A DNA stretch of 64,000 bases from Boseongicola sp. SB0665_bin_10 (GTDB taxonomy: Bacteria; Pseudomonadota; Alphaproteobacteria; Rhodobacterales; Rhodobacteraceae): contig VXSG01000044.1 in NCBI GenBank assembly GCA_009838075.1, positions 26,545-90,544 of the forward strand, given 5' to 3'. How positions within the stretch are numbered: position 1 is the stretch's first letter; each line of letters starts with the position of its first letter. The notes under the pieces are model-generated. The model saw only the letters and a program-made list of their open reading frames with translations, searched no databases and was not told where the DNA came from. A program made the translations under genes and the position numbers. Shown in pieces: positions 1-10,471 of this stretch.

Positions 1-221
1 ACTGAAACGAAGTCACCTTCGCCCGCCCGAAACCACCGCCATTCGATGATGTCGCGTGCGACCGGTCCCGCGCGCCGCGCTTCGGCGTGGGCCGAACTCC
101 AGTCGCCTGCATTCATGGCTTCGACCGCACGCTTGTAGCTTGCAATCTCGGCACTTGTCTGGGCAAGTCCGGCCGTTGTCCATCCGCTCAGGAGAATTGC
201 CGCAATCAGGGCCTTGAACAT
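1..221 (-). CDS. Lytic murein transglycosylase, N-terminal part (cut by window edge)
   Basis: Only the first 73 codons are in the window; the gene runs off the left edge on the minus strand. The start is the ATG at 219-221. The protein opens with a clear signal peptide (MFKALIAAILLSGWTTAGLA, then Q) and continues with a helical stretch (YKRAVEAMNAGDW ... RDIIEWRWFRAGEG) that resembles the superhelical N-terminal domain of soluble lytic transglycosylases, periplasmic enzymes that cleave peptidoglycan. In related Rhodobacterales such a gene sits divergent from dapA, as here. The catalytic domain is outside the window, so the family call is an inference from the short N-terminus and the context. 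Confidence 0.55.
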   Translation of the reverse strand, partial: MFKALIAAILLSGWTTAGLAQTSAEIASYKRAVEAMNAGDWSSAHAEARRAGPVARDIIEWRWFRAGEGDFVS

Positions 222-355
222 GAACTCAATCCGCTCTTTCGTGCCCCCCGGCACGGGCATGAAAGCACGTTAGGACAGTCTTGGCAATTCCCCGGGTGGA
301 CTATAGGTTGTGCGGGTCACGCAGCAATCACGTCGCGGCACGGCGGAGGCATGTC

Positions 356-1231
356 ATGATCCAAGGATCGATCCCGGCACTCGTGACCCCGTTCAAGGAT
401 GGGGCGCTGGACATCGCAGCGCTCAGATCGCTGGTCGAGTGGCAGATCGAGAGCGGCTCCGCCGGCCTGGTCGCCGTCGGCACGACGGGCGAAAGCCCGA
501 CGCTTTCGCATGAAGAGCACGAGACGGTGGTCGAGGAGGTCGTGAATGCCGCGAACGGCCGGGTTCCGGTGATTGCCGGGACGGGTTCGAACAACACGGC
601 AGAGGGCATCCGCCTCACGCAGCATGCCGCAAGGGTTGGCGCTGATGCGGCACTTGTCGTGACGCCCTATTACAACAAGCCGTCGCAGGAAGGCCTCTAC
701 CAGCATTTCAAGGAGATGCATGATTCTGCCGAGTTGCCGATCCTGATCTACAACATTCCCGGCCGCTCGGCCGTCGACATGTCCGTGGAGACCATGGCGA
801 GGCTGTCAAGTCTTCCGCGCATAGTCGGCGTCAAGGACGCCACCGGCGACCTGTCTCGCGTGCCGAAGCAGCGCATGGCCAGCGGCAAGGATTTCATCCA
901 GATCTCAGGCGAGGATGCGACCGCACTCGGATTCAATGCGCACGGAGGCACGGGATGCATCAGCGTGACGGCGAACGTGGCGCCCGCGCTCTGCGCAGGG
1001 ATGCAGGCGGCCACGCTTGCAGGCGACTACGGGACGGCGCTTGACATCACCGACCGACTCATGCCGCTGCACGTTTCGATCTTCATGGAGCCCGGGCTGG
1101 CGGGAGCGAAATACGGGCTCTCGTTGCTGGGCCGATGCAGCGAGGAGGTTCGCCTGCCGCTCGTGACACCCAGCGAACCGACCAGGAACTCGATTCGCGA
1201 AGCCATGGTCCGGGCCGGCATCCTGAACTAG
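356..1231 (+). CDS. dapA: 4-hydroxy-tetrahydrodipicolinate synthase
   Basis: DapA condenses pyruvate with aspartate semialdehyde, the first committed step to lysine and diaminopimelate, in the cytoplasm. The 291-residue length is normal. Visible motifs are the pyruvate-binding [10 protein letters not shown], the tyrosine region [21 protein letters not shown], and [10 protein letters not shown] with the Schiff-base lysine. The ATG at 356 is preferred over the upstream ATG at 281 because GGAGG (345-349) precedes it by six bases and because the protein then starts at [13 protein letters not shown], as the family does. It is divergent from the transglycosylase gene. smpB, which follows dapA in many relatives, is instead at 14.5 kb. 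Confidence 0.96.
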   Translation: MIQGSIPALVTPFKDGALDIAALRSLVEWQIESGSAGLVAVGTTGESPTLSHEEHETVVEEVVNAANGRVPVIAGTGSNNTAEGIRLTQHAARVGADAALVVTPYYNKPSQEGLYQHFKEMHDSAELPILIYNIPGRSAVDMSVETMARLSSLPRIVGVKDATGDLSRVPKQRMASGKDFIQISGEDATALGFNAHGGTGCISVTANVAPALCAGMQAATLAGDYGTALDITDRLMPLHVSIFMEPGLAGAKYGLSLLGRCSEEVRLPLVTPSEPTRNSIREAMVRAGILN

Positions 1232-1627
1232 CCCGATCTCGTCCCGCGGCGTTGCAATCTCTTGACTGCGCGCGACTGCGTGACACCGCCAGTTGCCGCG
1301 ATTGTGCCACGCAGGTCCGCAGCGCTGTCGTGACCGTCCGCTCGCAGTTCCAGCGGCAGCGGTGGCCCGGCTCGCGATCAGGGCATTGGCGATCCTGGAC
1401 AGCCGGGTCGCAAGGAATGCAGGATTTGAAGCGGAATCCACGCGAGGGCGGGCGCGCGCTCCAGGCACCATGCGGCAAGAAAGCCGAAAGTCGTCAACGC
1501 GGCGGAAATTCGGCCTCGGACTTTCTGCTAGCATAAGTTCAAAAACGGATGCAGTGTTTGCATTTGGCTTTGATTCGGTGTGGCGGCCAAGCCGCCAGTG
1601 AGGATCGGCAACACATGGGAGGAAAAC
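1232..1627. other. Intergenic region, dapA to ABC binding-protein gene
   Basis: No gene is supported in these 396 bases. A perfect short inverted repeat (ATGCA-GTGTT-TGCAT, 1549-1563) lies about 65 bases before the binding-protein start and could be an operator for the transporter operon; this is only a guess from position and symmetry. The binding-protein gene has its ribosome site (GGGAGGAAAAC) just before 1628. Confidence 0.4.
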
Positions 1628-2836
1628 ATGTTGCACAGAAGTCTCGCAAACCTGGCTGCTGCAGGTGCATTGGCAGCCGGCCTCATGACGGCGGGCGCCG
1701 GGTTTGCCCAGGATGTCATCAAGGTGGGCGCGATCGCCCCCAAGACCGGTCCGCTCGCAGGCGGCGCGGTCGTCACGCAATGGCCGAACATTCGCTTGTG
1801 GGTTGAGCAGGTCAATGCCCGCGGCGGGCTGAATGTCGGTGGCACGAAAATGTCCATCGAGTTGATCGAGTACGACGACAAGACCAATCCGGGCGAACAC
1901 ATCAAGCTGGCTCAACGCCTTGCGGAGCAGGACAAGGTGGATTTCGTTGTCGCGCCTTACGGCACCGGGTTCAACATTGCCGCCGCGCCGATCTACGGTC
2001 GCTACGGCTATCCCATGGTCGCGGTCTCGGCCATCACCGACAAGATGGAGGAGCTTACGGCGCGGTACCCAAACCTCTTCTTCACGCTTGGCACGACGAC
2101 GGCCTTCGTCGAAGGCGTGAGGGACATCCTGGTGGAACAGCGCGAAGCGGGTGCCATCGGAAACGAAGTCGCAATGGTCAACGTTGCCGATGCCTTCGGG
2201 ATCGAACTGGCGGACCGCGCGCGCGAGCTCTTCGGCGAGGCGGGATTTGAGCTTGTCTATGACAAGTCGTACCCCCTTGGCACACCGGACCTGAGCCCGG
2301 TGATGAAGGGTGCCAAGGCCTCCGGCGCGAAGGCGTTCGTGGCTTGGTCCTATCCGCCGGACAGCTTTGGCCTGGCTGAACAGGCCATTGTCGAAGACCT
2401 CGATGTGGCCGTCTACTATTCGGCGGTTGCCACCAGCTTCCCGTCTTTCAGCGGCGCCTTTGGCAACAAGATCAACAACGTGCTTGGCGCCGGCGGCACC
2501 AACGTGGATGACCCGGCCATCGCGGAGTACCGCAATGCCCACATGGAAGTCACCGGAAAGGTTGCGGACTACTGGGCGTCTGCCAACACCTACGCGGCGC
2601 TGCAAATCCTGGAACAGGCGATTGTCGGGGCCGGCACGCTCGACCGGGACGCGGTGACCCAATACATCAAGGACAACAGCTTCGACACGGTGATGGGCAC
2701 GCTCAGCTTCAAGAACAACTTCTCCAACACCTTCTGGTCCGTGGGCCAGTGGCAGGACGGAGTGTTCCGCGGAGTCAAGGGCTCAAACGTCGAAGGTGCG
2801 GTGCCGGTGCGCCTGAAAGACGGCTGGGCCGAGTAA
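1628..2836 (+). CDS. Branched-chain-type ABC transporter, periplasmic substrate-binding protein
   Basis: This is the periplasmic receptor of a HAAT/LIV-type ABC importer (Peripla_BP_6 fold), 402 residues. The ATG at 1628 follows a strong GGAGG site and begins a signal peptide (MLHRSLANLAAAGALAAGLM ... FAQ); the mature start DVIKVGAIAPKTGPLAGG is the typical first strand and ligand loop of the family. It is the first gene of a set with two permeases and two ATPases on the same strand, but is separated from the permease by an extremely G/C-rich spacer. Family members bind amino acids, amides, urea or aromatic acids. The downstream alcohol and aldehyde dehydrogenases hint at an aromatic or other non-amino-acid substrate; the ligand cannot be read from sequence. 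Confidence 0.9.
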   Translation: MLHRSLANLAAAGALAAGLMTAGAGFAQDVIKVGAIAPKTGPLAGGAVVTQWPNIRLWVEQVNARGGLNVGGTKMSIELIEYDDKTNPGEHIKLAQRLAEQDKVDFVVAPYGTGFNIAAAPIYGRYGYPMVAVSAITDKMEELTARYPNLFFTLGTTTAFVEGVRDILVEQREAGAIGNEVAMVNVADAFGIELADRARELFGEAGFELVYDKSYPLGTPDLSPVMKGAKASGAKAFVAWSYPPDSFGLAEQAIVEDLDVAVYYSAVATSFPSFSGAFGNKINNVLGAGGTNVDDPAIAEYRNAHMEVTGKVADYWASANTYAALQILEQAIVGAGTLDRDAVTQYIKDNSFDTVMGTLSFKNNFSNTFWSVGQWQDGVFRGVKGSNVEGAVPVRLKDGWAE

Positions 2837-3012
2837 TCCCCGATACGGCCGTCCGGCGCGGCTGCGCCGGGCCGCCGCGGGGGGGCGCCCCCCGGGCGGG
2901 CCAGACGGGGCGCGGGGGGGGGCGGGGCGGCCGTAATCCCGGCGGGCCCGTTTAAGCCCGTATCGGCCGGTCGGGGGGGTAGGCGCCGGGCGGCCGCTTG
3001 CGGAAGCCGACG
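2837..3012. repeat. Extremely G/C-rich spacer with nested inverted repeats
   Basis: The 176 bases between the binding-protein stop and the permease start have long G and C runs unlike the rest of the window. They contain a perfect 14-base palindrome GGGGGGCGCCCCCC (2880-2893), and a nine-base inverted pair, CCGATACGG (2840-2848) and CCGTATCGG (2958-2966), that encloses almost the whole spacer. A highly stable RNA fold between the first and second genes of the operon is therefore likely. It could limit transcription or protect the 5' message so that more binding protein than permease is made. Mis-assembly at homopolymers is also possible. Confidence 0.6.
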
Positions 3013-3879
3013 ATGCTGGACATCCTGGTCTCTGGCCTCTTGCTGTCAGGCACCTACGCCCTGGTCGCAATGGGCCTGAACTTGCAGTACGGCGTGGCCC
3101 GGATCATGAATCTCGCGAATGGCGAGGTGCTGGTGCTGGGCGCGTTGGCGGCGTTCTGGCTCTATACGACCGCGCTGGTCAGCCCGCTCTTGACGGTGAT
3201 CCTCGTGATTCCCGTGAGCTTCGTCGGCAACTGGCTGGTCTATCGCTTCCTGCTGACACCACTCGTGCGCCGGGCCAGGTCGCAAGGTGCGCTGGAAGTG
3301 GATTCCATCCTCGCAACCTTTGGAATGTCGTTCATCATCATCGGCCTGATGATCTCGGTTGAGGGCGGGTTCTTTGCCTACAACTATCTCAGCGAACCTG
3401 TCTCGATCATGGGCTCGACAACTTCGCTGAACCGGGTGCTGGCCTTCGCAATTGCCGTCGTGATCGGGGCTGCCCTTTACCTTTGGCTCAACCTGAGCCG
3501 GCCCGGCGTTGCAGTGCGGGCCGTTTCGGTTTCGGCCGAGGCTTCCGGACTGGTCGGCATCAACGTCCCGCGCGTTTCGGCACTTGCCTTCGCGCTAGGC
3601 GGAGCGATCACCGCCGTGGGCGGGGCACTGATCTCGACGTTCATCACCCTTGATGCCTCCATCGGCGTGGTCTTCACCATGAAGGCGCTGATCATCGTGA
3701 TCATGGGCGGCGTTGGAGACATCCGCGGAGCCATCGTGGCTGCCGTCATCCTTGGCGTCGTGGAAACGGCGGTCGCCAGCCTCGTCGACCCGGGGCTTAC
3801 GCTCGCGGCCGCATACCTGATCTTCGTCCTGATCCTCCTCTTCCGACCGCAGGGCCTGTTCGGAAGGCGCGTGGCGTGA
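3013..3879 (+). CDS. Branched-chain-type ABC transporter permease, LivH class
   Basis: Integral membrane permease of the LIV-type importer, 288 residues and mostly hydrophobic, with about eight predicted membrane spans. The segment MGLNLQYGVARIMNLANGE near residue 20 is the standard LivH-class signature, and the C-terminal loop with GGVGDIRGAIVAA carries the coupling-helix region that contacts the ATPases. I chose the ATG at 3013 over an upstream TTG at 2998 because the family starts with MLDILVSGLL. The stop overlaps the GTG start of the next permease (GTGA), so the two are translationally coupled. It pairs with the LivM-class protein to form the channel. Confidence 0.93.
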   Translation: MLDILVSGLLLSGTYALVAMGLNLQYGVARIMNLANGEVLVLGALAAFWLYTTALVSPLLTVILVIPVSFVGNWLVYRFLLTPLVRRARSQGALEVDSILATFGMSFIIIGLMISVEGGFFAYNYLSEPVSIMGSTTSLNRVLAFAIAVVIGAALYLWLNLSRPGVAVRAVSVSAEASGLVGINVPRVSALAFALGGAITAVGGALISTFITLDASIGVVFTMKALIIVIMGGVGDIRGAIVAAVILGVVETAVASLVDPGLTLAAAYLIFVLILLFRPQGLFGRRVA

Positions 3880-4808
3880 AGTCCGCCAGTTGGACAGAGC
3901 TCCTGTGCGCAGCCATTCTCGTGGCGCTTGCAGCACTGTTTCCGCTGGGGGCGAACGGCTACTGGCTGTCCATCGGCGTGACGGCCATGATGTATGTGGC
4001 GCTGGCCACGTCCTGGGCGCTGTTTTCCGGTCCGACGCATTACATCTCGCTCGCCACCGGCGCATTCTTCGGCGTGGGTGGATACATCGTCGGCACGGGG
4101 ATGAGCGACTATGCCCAGTCCTTCTGGCTCATGGCCGCGGTCTCTCCGATTGTCGGGGCGATCCTCGCAGCGCTGATCGGCTTCGCCACCCTGCGCCTGT
4201 CGGGGGTCTACTTCGTGATCTTCACTCTCGGCCTGGCGGAGATGATCCGCAACGTCGTCAGCTGGGTGCAGAACAACTTCCTGGGCAGCCGCGGGCTCTA
4301 CGTGCTGACAGACCTGCGTGACCACCACATCTTCTGGATGCTGCTGGCCGTCGCCGCAGTGGTCTACCTGCTCGGCTGGTGGGTCAGCCGATCCCGAATC
4401 GGCTTTGCGCTTCGCATCATCGGCGGCGACGAAACCGTCGCGCGCCACGTGGGCATCAACACCGCGACGGCAAAGGTCATCCTCTTCACCACCACGGGCT
4501 TCTTCGCGGCCCTCGTCGGCGCCCTGATCGCGCCGAGATGGAGCTACATCGAACCGAACCAGGTCTTTTCCCCCCAGTTGAGCTTCCTCGTCGTCATCAT
4601 GGCGCTCCTGGGCGGGTCCGGCAGGCTCTGGGGGCCGCTGGTCGGCGTGATCCCCTTCACGATCATCTGGGAATGGGTCGCGGTCCAGTTCCCCAACCAG
4701 TCGACGCTCTTCCTCGGCGTCTGCTTCCTGCTGATCGTCTACGTCCTGCCCAACGGCGTCGTCGGGCGGATCGGAGAGTTGCACGCTCGGATCAGGGGGC
4801 GGACGTGA
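3876..4808 (+). CDS. Branched-chain-type ABC transporter permease, LivM class
   Basis: Second integral membrane permease of the importer, 310 residues. Motifs typical of the LivM class are visible: the early YVALATSWALFSGPTHYISLA region, GLYVLTDL in the periplasmic loop, and near the C-terminus MALLGGSGRLWGPLVG, the cytoplasmic coupling loop. It starts with GTG at 3876 overlapping the previous stop, and its own TGA overlaps the GTG start of the ATPase gene, so permeases and ATPase form one tightly coupled unit. It is partner of the LivH-class permease in the transmembrane channel. Confidence 0.93.
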   Translation: MKSASWTELLCAAILVALAALFPLGANGYWLSIGVTAMMYVALATSWALFSGPTHYISLATGAFFGVGGYIVGTGMSDYAQSFWLMAAVSPIVGAILAALIGFATLRLSGVYFVIFTLGLAEMIRNVVSWVQNNFLGSRGLYVLTDLRDHHIFWMLLAVAAVVYLLGWWVSRSRIGFALRIIGGDETVARHVGINTATAKVILFTTTGFFAALVGALIAPRWSYIEPNQVFSPQLSFLVVIMALLGGSGRLWGPLVGVIPFTIIWEWVAVQFPNQSTLFLGVCFLLIVYVLPNGVVGRIGELHARIRGRT

Positions 4809-5534
4809 GGCAGTCGGGTGCAGTCCTGTCCGTGAAGGGCGTGACCAAGCGCTTCGGCGGGCTGGTCGCCGTGTCCAACATGTCCTTCGACGTGGCGGAG
4901 CATCAGATGGTGGGGGTCATCGGCCCCAACGGTTCCGGCAAGACCACGGTCCTGAACATGATTTCGGGTGCGTTGAAGCCGACCGAGGGCCGAATCTCGA
5001 TGCGAGGCCGCAACATCTCCGACCTGCCTGCGCAAAAGATCGCGCGTGAAGGCGTTGGCCGGACATTCCAGCTGGTGCGACTCCTGCCGGGCCTGACCGT
5101 GCTGGAAAACGTGATCGCGGGCGCCGTCTACGGCCACCGCCGTCGATGGGGCCGAGAGGCGGAGGATTTCGCCCATGGCCTTCTCGACCGCGTGGGCATG
5201 GACGCGATGAGCCATGTGCCGATTTCGTCACTCACCTACATCGACCAGAAGCGGGTGGAACTCGCCCGCACGCTCGCCGGGGAACCACAGGTGCTGCTGC
5301 TTGACGAATGGCTTGCAGGGTTGAACCCGACCGAGCTGGAAACCGGAATCGAATTGATCCACGCCTTGCGTGAAGAGGGCCGCACCGTCGTGGTGGTCGA
5401 ACACGTGATGGACGCGATCCGCTCGCTCTGCGACCGCTGCGTCGTGATGTCGTCGGGCACCAAGATTGCCGAAGGCAGCCCCGATGAAGTGCTCAGCGAC
5501 CGGGACGTCATCCGCGCCTACCTGGGGGACGACG

Positions 5535-5542
<8 letters not shown>
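4805..5542 (+). CDS. Branched-chain-type ABC transporter ATP-binding protein, LivG class
   Basis: Cytoplasmic ATPase of the importer, 245 residues. Walker A is GPNGSGKTT, the Q-loop region follows in VGRTFQLVRLLPGLTV, Walker B is VLLLDEWLAGL and the switch histidine is in VVVVEHVMDAI. The usual ABC signature (LSGGQ) is not seen: the corresponding stretch reads SSLTYIDQKRVELART, a drift also found in some LivG-class proteins. The GTG start at 4805 overlaps the LivM stop; a much longer open frame upstream is only a shadow of livM. The end overlaps the start of the LivF-class gene by eight bases. Confidence 0.92.
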
Positions 5543-6665
<1,123 letters not shown>

Positions 6666-6666
6666 C

Positions 6667-8142
6667 ATGCTCGACCAGGCAAATGCCGCCCCAGACATCA
6701 AGGGCCTCTACATCAACGGCCAGTGGCAACAGACCGCCGGGCAGTTCGACGACCTCAACCCCTCGGACGGAAGCGTCTGGGCACGCGTGCCAGACGCCGG
6801 CGTGGCAGAGACCCGCGCCGCGATAGCGGCCGCTCATGCAGCCTTTCACGATTGGTCGAACCGGCCGTTTCAGGAGCGCGCGCACCTGCTGTCGAGAATT
6901 GCCGACGTCTGGGAAGCGCGTGTTCCCGATTTTGTGGCGGCAGTTCAGCACGAAGGTGGCGGTCACCACGGCAAGGGATTGTTCGAAGCAGGCCACGTGG
7001 CCGAGACCTTCCGCGCGGCGGGCGCGCTCTGTTACGCCGCGGTCGGGGAGGTTCTGCCCTCTCACCACGGAAAGGTGTCCACCGCCATGAAGGTGCCCAT
7101 GGGCGTGATCGGCGTCATCAGCCCGTGGAACGTGCCAGGCATCCTGACGTCGCGCGGGATTGCCTTTGCGCTTGGCGCAGGCAACACCACCGTGCTGAAA
7201 CCGTCCGAGGAAACACCCTATGCGGGCGGGCTGATCTTTGCCGAGGTGCTGGAGGAAGCAGGCGTGCCACCGGGCGTCTTCAACGTCATCACCGCGTCTC
7301 GCGACAGCACGCCTGCAGTCGGGGACGAGCTGATCGACAACCCGGCGGTGAAGGGGATTTCCTTCACCGGCTCAACCGCGGTCGGTCGCATGATCGCGGC
7401 CAAGTGCGGGGCGCATCTCAAGAAATGCTGCATCGAGCTCGGCGGCAAGGACAGCCTGATCGTGCTCGAAGACGCGGACATGGAGCGGGCGACCTCGTCG
7501 GCAAGCTTTGGATCGTTCATGCACCAGGGCCAGATCTGCATGAGCGTCGAAAAGGTGCTCGTCCAGGAAGGCGTCTACGCCGAATTCCTCCAGAAATTCG
7601 TCGCTCGCGGCGCCAGGCTGAAGACCGGCAACGTGGCCGACAAGTCCGTCACGATCGGCCCGCTGATCAACGACCGCCAGGTCGACCGCGTTGCCGCGCA
7701 GATCAAGGACGCCGTGGCGAAGGGCGCAAGGGTGGCGCTGGGCGGCACGGTGAACGGACGGTTCGTGGAGCCGACGATCCTGACGGACGTGACGCCGCAA
7801 ATGGACGTGTGGAACGAGGAGACATTCGGACCGCTCGCCGTCGTCGTGCCGTTCCGCACGGACGCGGAGGCGATCGCCATGTCAAACGACACGGAATACG
7901 GGCTGTCGGCCGGGATCATCTCGCGGAACGAGGATCGGGCCATGGCAATCGCCCGACAGCTTGAAACCGGCATGGCGCATGTCAACTGTTCGTCCATCAA
8001 CGATGAATGCCACGCGCCCTTTGGCGGCACCAAGGCCAGCGGCGTCGGCCGCCACGGGGGCAGGTGGGCGATGGAGACGTTCATGGAGACCCGCTGGATC
8101 ACGCTCGACAAGGGGGGCCGGCCGTATCCGCCGGCGTTTTAG
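6667..8142 (+). CDS. NAD(P)-dependent aldehyde dehydrogenase, aromatic-aldehyde-like
   Basis: Oxidises an aldehyde to the acid with NAD(P). It is 491 residues, the usual ALDH length. Visible motifs are the cofactor-binding ISPWNVPGILTSRGIAFALG and FTGSTAVGR, the general base in CIELGGKDS, the nucleophile cysteine in HQGQICMS, and the C-terminal EETFGP. QGQICMS is the form seen in vanillin, benzaldehyde and salicylaldehyde dehydrogenases, so an aromatic aldehyde is the best guess. The ATG at 6667 follows GAGAGGGA. It lies directly behind the ABC importer and three bases before an SDR alcohol dehydrogenase, suggesting an uptake plus alcohol-to-acid oxidation pathway. Confidence 0.88.
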   Translation: MLDQANAAPDIKGLYINGQWQQTAGQFDDLNPSDGSVWARVPDAGVAETRAAIAAAHAAFHDWSNRPFQERAHLLSRIADVWEARVPDFVAAVQHEGGGHHGKGLFEAGHVAETFRAAGALCYAAVGEVLPSHHGKVSTAMKVPMGVIGVISPWNVPGILTSRGIAFALGAGNTTVLKPSEETPYAGGLIFAEVLEEAGVPPGVFNVITASRDSTPAVGDELIDNPAVKGISFTGSTAVGRMIAAKCGAHLKKCCIELGGKDSLIVLEDADMERATSSASFGSFMHQGQICMSVEKVLVQEGVYAEFLQKFVARGARLKTGNVADKSVTIGPLINDRQVDRVAAQIKDAVAKGARVALGGTVNGRFVEPTILTDVTPQMDVWNEETFGPLAVVVPFRTDAEAIAMSNDTEYGLSAGIISRNEDRAMAIARQLETGMAHVNCSSINDECHAPFGGTKASGVGRHGGRWAMETFMETRWITLDKGGRPYPPAF

Positions 8143-8145
8143 GCC

Positions 8146-8934
8146 ATGAGAGACCTCGTCAAGGGCAAGCGCATCGTCGTCACCGGCTCCTCGTCAGGCA
8201 TCGGCTGGGAAACCGCGCGCATCCTGTCCGAACAGGGGGCTGAGGTTCTGGGCGTGGACCTCAACAAGAACTTCGACCACGTGGAGGAGTTCTACCGCGC
8301 CGACCTGTCGGACGAGGCGACGATCGACGCGCTGGTGGACGTGCTGCCCGACGGGATCGACGGCCTGGTGAACAACGCGGGCCTGCCGCCGACGAAAGAC
8401 GCAGACCTGTTGCTGAAGGTGAACTTGATCGGGCTGAAGCACCTGACCTACGGCCTGATCCCGAAACTCGGCGACGGCGCCAGCATCGTGAATGTCGCTT
8501 CGCTGGCCGGGTTCGGCTGGCCGCAGGCGGTCGATGCGATCAAGGCGTCCGACACGCTGGGCTTCCACAACGTGGACGACTTCATCGAACGATGGAAAGT
8601 TTCGAGCGAGGGCGGGCGGAGCTATTTCTTTTCCAAGGAGGCGCTGGTCGTCTGGACGATGCAGAACCGCTGGACCTGGCGCGACCGAGGAATCCGCATG
8701 AACGCGGTCAGCCCCGGCCCGGTGGACACGCCGATCCTGAAAGACTTTCTGCGCACGCTTGGGGCCCGGGCCGAAGAGGATCGCAAGGTCATGGATCGCC
8801 CCGGCACCACCGAAGACATCGCCCCGGTCATCATGTTCCTGCTGTCGGACATGACGACCTGGATCAGGGGCACGAACATCCCCGCGGACGGGGGCATGTC
8901 GTCCAACATCCTGTGCGGCATGCACGGTCTATAG
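8146..8934 (+). CDS. SDR-family oxidoreductase, coniferyl-alcohol-dehydrogenase-like
   Basis: Short-chain dehydrogenase of 262 residues. The cofactor motif TGSSSGIG is at about residue 11, NNAG near 76, the catalytic serine in NVASLAGFG, and the catalytic pair in YFFSKEAL. The long insert between Ser and Tyr (IKASDTLGFHNVDDFIERW) and the end, WIRGTNIPADGG, resemble coniferyl alcohol and 3-alpha-hydroxysteroid dehydrogenases rather than fatty-acid reductases. It starts three bases after the aldehyde dehydrogenase stop. Together the two could turn an aromatic alcohol into the acid; the precise substrate is an inference. Confidence 0.82.
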   Translation: MRDLVKGKRIVVTGSSSGIGWETARILSEQGAEVLGVDLNKNFDHVEEFYRADLSDEATIDALVDVLPDGIDGLVNNAGLPPTKDADLLLKVNLIGLKHLTYGLIPKLGDGASIVNVASLAGFGWPQAVDAIKASDTLGFHNVDDFIERWKVSSEGGRSYFFSKEALVVWTMQNRWTWRDRGIRMNAVSPGPVDTPILKDFLRTLGARAEEDRKVMDRPGTTEDIAPVIMFLLSDMTTWIRGTNIPADGGMSSNILCGMHGL

Positions 8935-8947
8935 AGGAGAAGGGAAG

Positions 8948-10471
8948 ATGGGCACGTTAGGCTGGATCATTCTCGTAGTCGTCGTTCTCGGGGTCGTCAT
9001 CGCGTTGGCGGCCTGGTGGTACAAGCGTGCCACGAACGAGGTCGCGCTCTTGCGCACCGGCATCGGCGGTCGGCGCGTGGTGATCGACGGCGGCGTGCTG
9101 GCGATCCCCTATTTCCACGAAATCAGCAAGGTGAACATGCAGACGCTCCGGCTGGACGTGGACCGACGCGGGGAATCCTCGCTCATCACGCAGGACCGGC
9201 TGCGCGTGGATGTCGGGGCGGAGTTCTACGTCTCGGTCATGCCGGATGCGGAGGCGATCACGCGCGCGGCGCAGACGCTTGGCAAGCGGACGTTCCAGCG
9301 CGACGAGCTGCGCAGCCTGATCGACGGAATGCTGGTCGACGCGCTGCGGTCGGTTGCGGCGCGCATGACGATGGATGAACTGCACGAAAACCGCGCGCAG
9401 TTCGTGGCGGACGTGCTCGACATGCTGAAAGCCACGCTCTCGCGCTACGGTCTTCAGCTCGACAGCGTATCGCTGACCGGGCTCGACCAGACGCCGTTCT
9501 CGGCGCTCGACGAAAACAATGCCTTCAACGCCGTTGGGATGCGCAAGCTGGCGGAAGTGATCGCCATGTCGAAGAAGGAGCGGGCGGAAATTGATGCGGA
9601 CAGCGAGGTGTCCGTGCGCCGCGCCGCCATGGAGGCTGCGCGCAAGCGCCTGGAGATCGATCTTGAGGAACGCCGGGCCGAGATCGCCCAGCAGCAGGAG
9701 ATCGAAACGCTCGCTGCCGCCCAGATTGCCGAAGTCGCCAGACGCAAGGCCGACAGCGAGCGGGCGGCGACAGAGGCCAGGATCGAGATGGAGCGCGGCA
9801 TTCAGGCCGCGGAGGTGGAGCGCGAACAGGCATTGGCCATCGCGGAGCAGGACCGCCAGATCGCGATAGCCGCCAAGAGCCAGGAAGAAAGCCGCGCGCA
9901 GATGGATGCGGACACCGCCCGGGCAGAGGCCGTGAGGGCTGCAGAGGCGGTGGAAACCGTCCGCGCCTTGGCAGATGCCGAACGCCGCGCGGAACTTGCT
10001 CGCGTCGCGGCCGAGGCAGAGGCAAAGAGTGCAGCGGCAACGGCAGCCATTGAGGCGGAGAGCGACAAGGCCACTGCCAAGGACAGGGCTGCCGCCCGGC
10101 GCGAGGCGGCTGAGGCCGAGAAGGCCGTCAAGCTTGCGGAGGCGGAGGCTGATCGTGCGCGGATCGAGGCGGAAAACGCCCGCACCGACGCGCTCGTCGC
10201 CATGGAGCTGGAAAAGGCGCGGCTCGAAGCCATGCCAAAGATCGTTGGCGAAATGGTCAAACCGGCCGAGAGGATCAACTCGATCAATGTCAATCACGTG
10301 ACAGGCCTGGGCAGCCAGGGCGGCGATGGCGCTTCACGAACACCCGTGGCCTCGGCCATGGACGCCATCATGGACATGGCGGTCCAGTTGCCGCTTCTGA
10401 AGAAGGTTGGCGATCAGATGGGCGTATCCTTCGACGAGGCCGCCGGCAACGACGCCAAGAAGGACAAGTGA
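8948..10471 (+). CDS. Flotillin-family (SPFH/band 7) membrane protein, YqiK-like
   Basis: 507-residue flotillin. An N-terminal membrane anchor (residues 4-24, LGWIILVVVVLGVVIALAAW) is followed by an SPFH domain to about residue 200 (TGIGGRRVVIDGG, RLRVDVGAEFYVSV) and then about 200 residues of Ala/Glu/Arg-rich coiled coil with dense EA repeats, ending with a flotillin C-terminal region. Flotillins scaffold membrane microdomains and help organise membrane complexes. The ribosome site AGGAGAAGGGAAG precedes the ATG. It follows the SDR gene by 13 bases and may be cotranscribed, but a functional link to the transporter is not evident. Confidence 0.9.
   Translation: MGTLGWIILVVVVLGVVIALAAWWYKRATNEVALLRTGIGGRRVVIDGGVLAIPYFHEISKVNMQTLRLDVDRRGESSLITQDRLRVDVGAEFYVSVMPDAEAITRAAQTLGKRTFQRDELRSLIDGMLVDALRSVAARMTMDELHENRAQFVADVLDMLKATLSRYGLQLDSVSLTGLDQTPFSALDENNAFNAVGMRKLAEVIAMSKKERAEIDADSEVSVRRAAMEAARKRLEIDLEERRAEIAQQQEIETLAAAQIAEVARRKADSERAATEARIEMERGIQAAEVEREQALAIAEQDRQIAIAAKSQEESRAQMDADTARAEAVRAAEAVETVRALADAERRAELARVAAEAEAKSAAATAAIEAESDKATAKDRAAARREAAEAEKAVKLAEAEADRARIEAENARTDALVAMELEKARLEAMPKIVGEMVKPAERINSINVNHVTGLGSQGGDGASRTPVASAMDAIMDMAVQLPLLKKVGDQMGVSFDEAAGNDAKKDK

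Noticed and set aside
905..2662. 585-codon minus-strand open frame opposite dapA and the binding-protein gene
   Set aside because: It is antisense to two well-recognised genes and shows Arg/Gly/Ala-rich shadow composition; GC-rich DNA gives such frames regularly.
3477..4784. 435-codon minus-strand open frame opposite the two permeases
   Set aside because: Asp/Arg/Gln-rich sequence typical of a shadow of membrane-protein genes, with no domain.
8957..10297. 446-codon minus-strand open frame opposite the flotillin gene
   Set aside because: Mirror of the coiled-coil repeats; the flotillin has a ribosome site and known domains.
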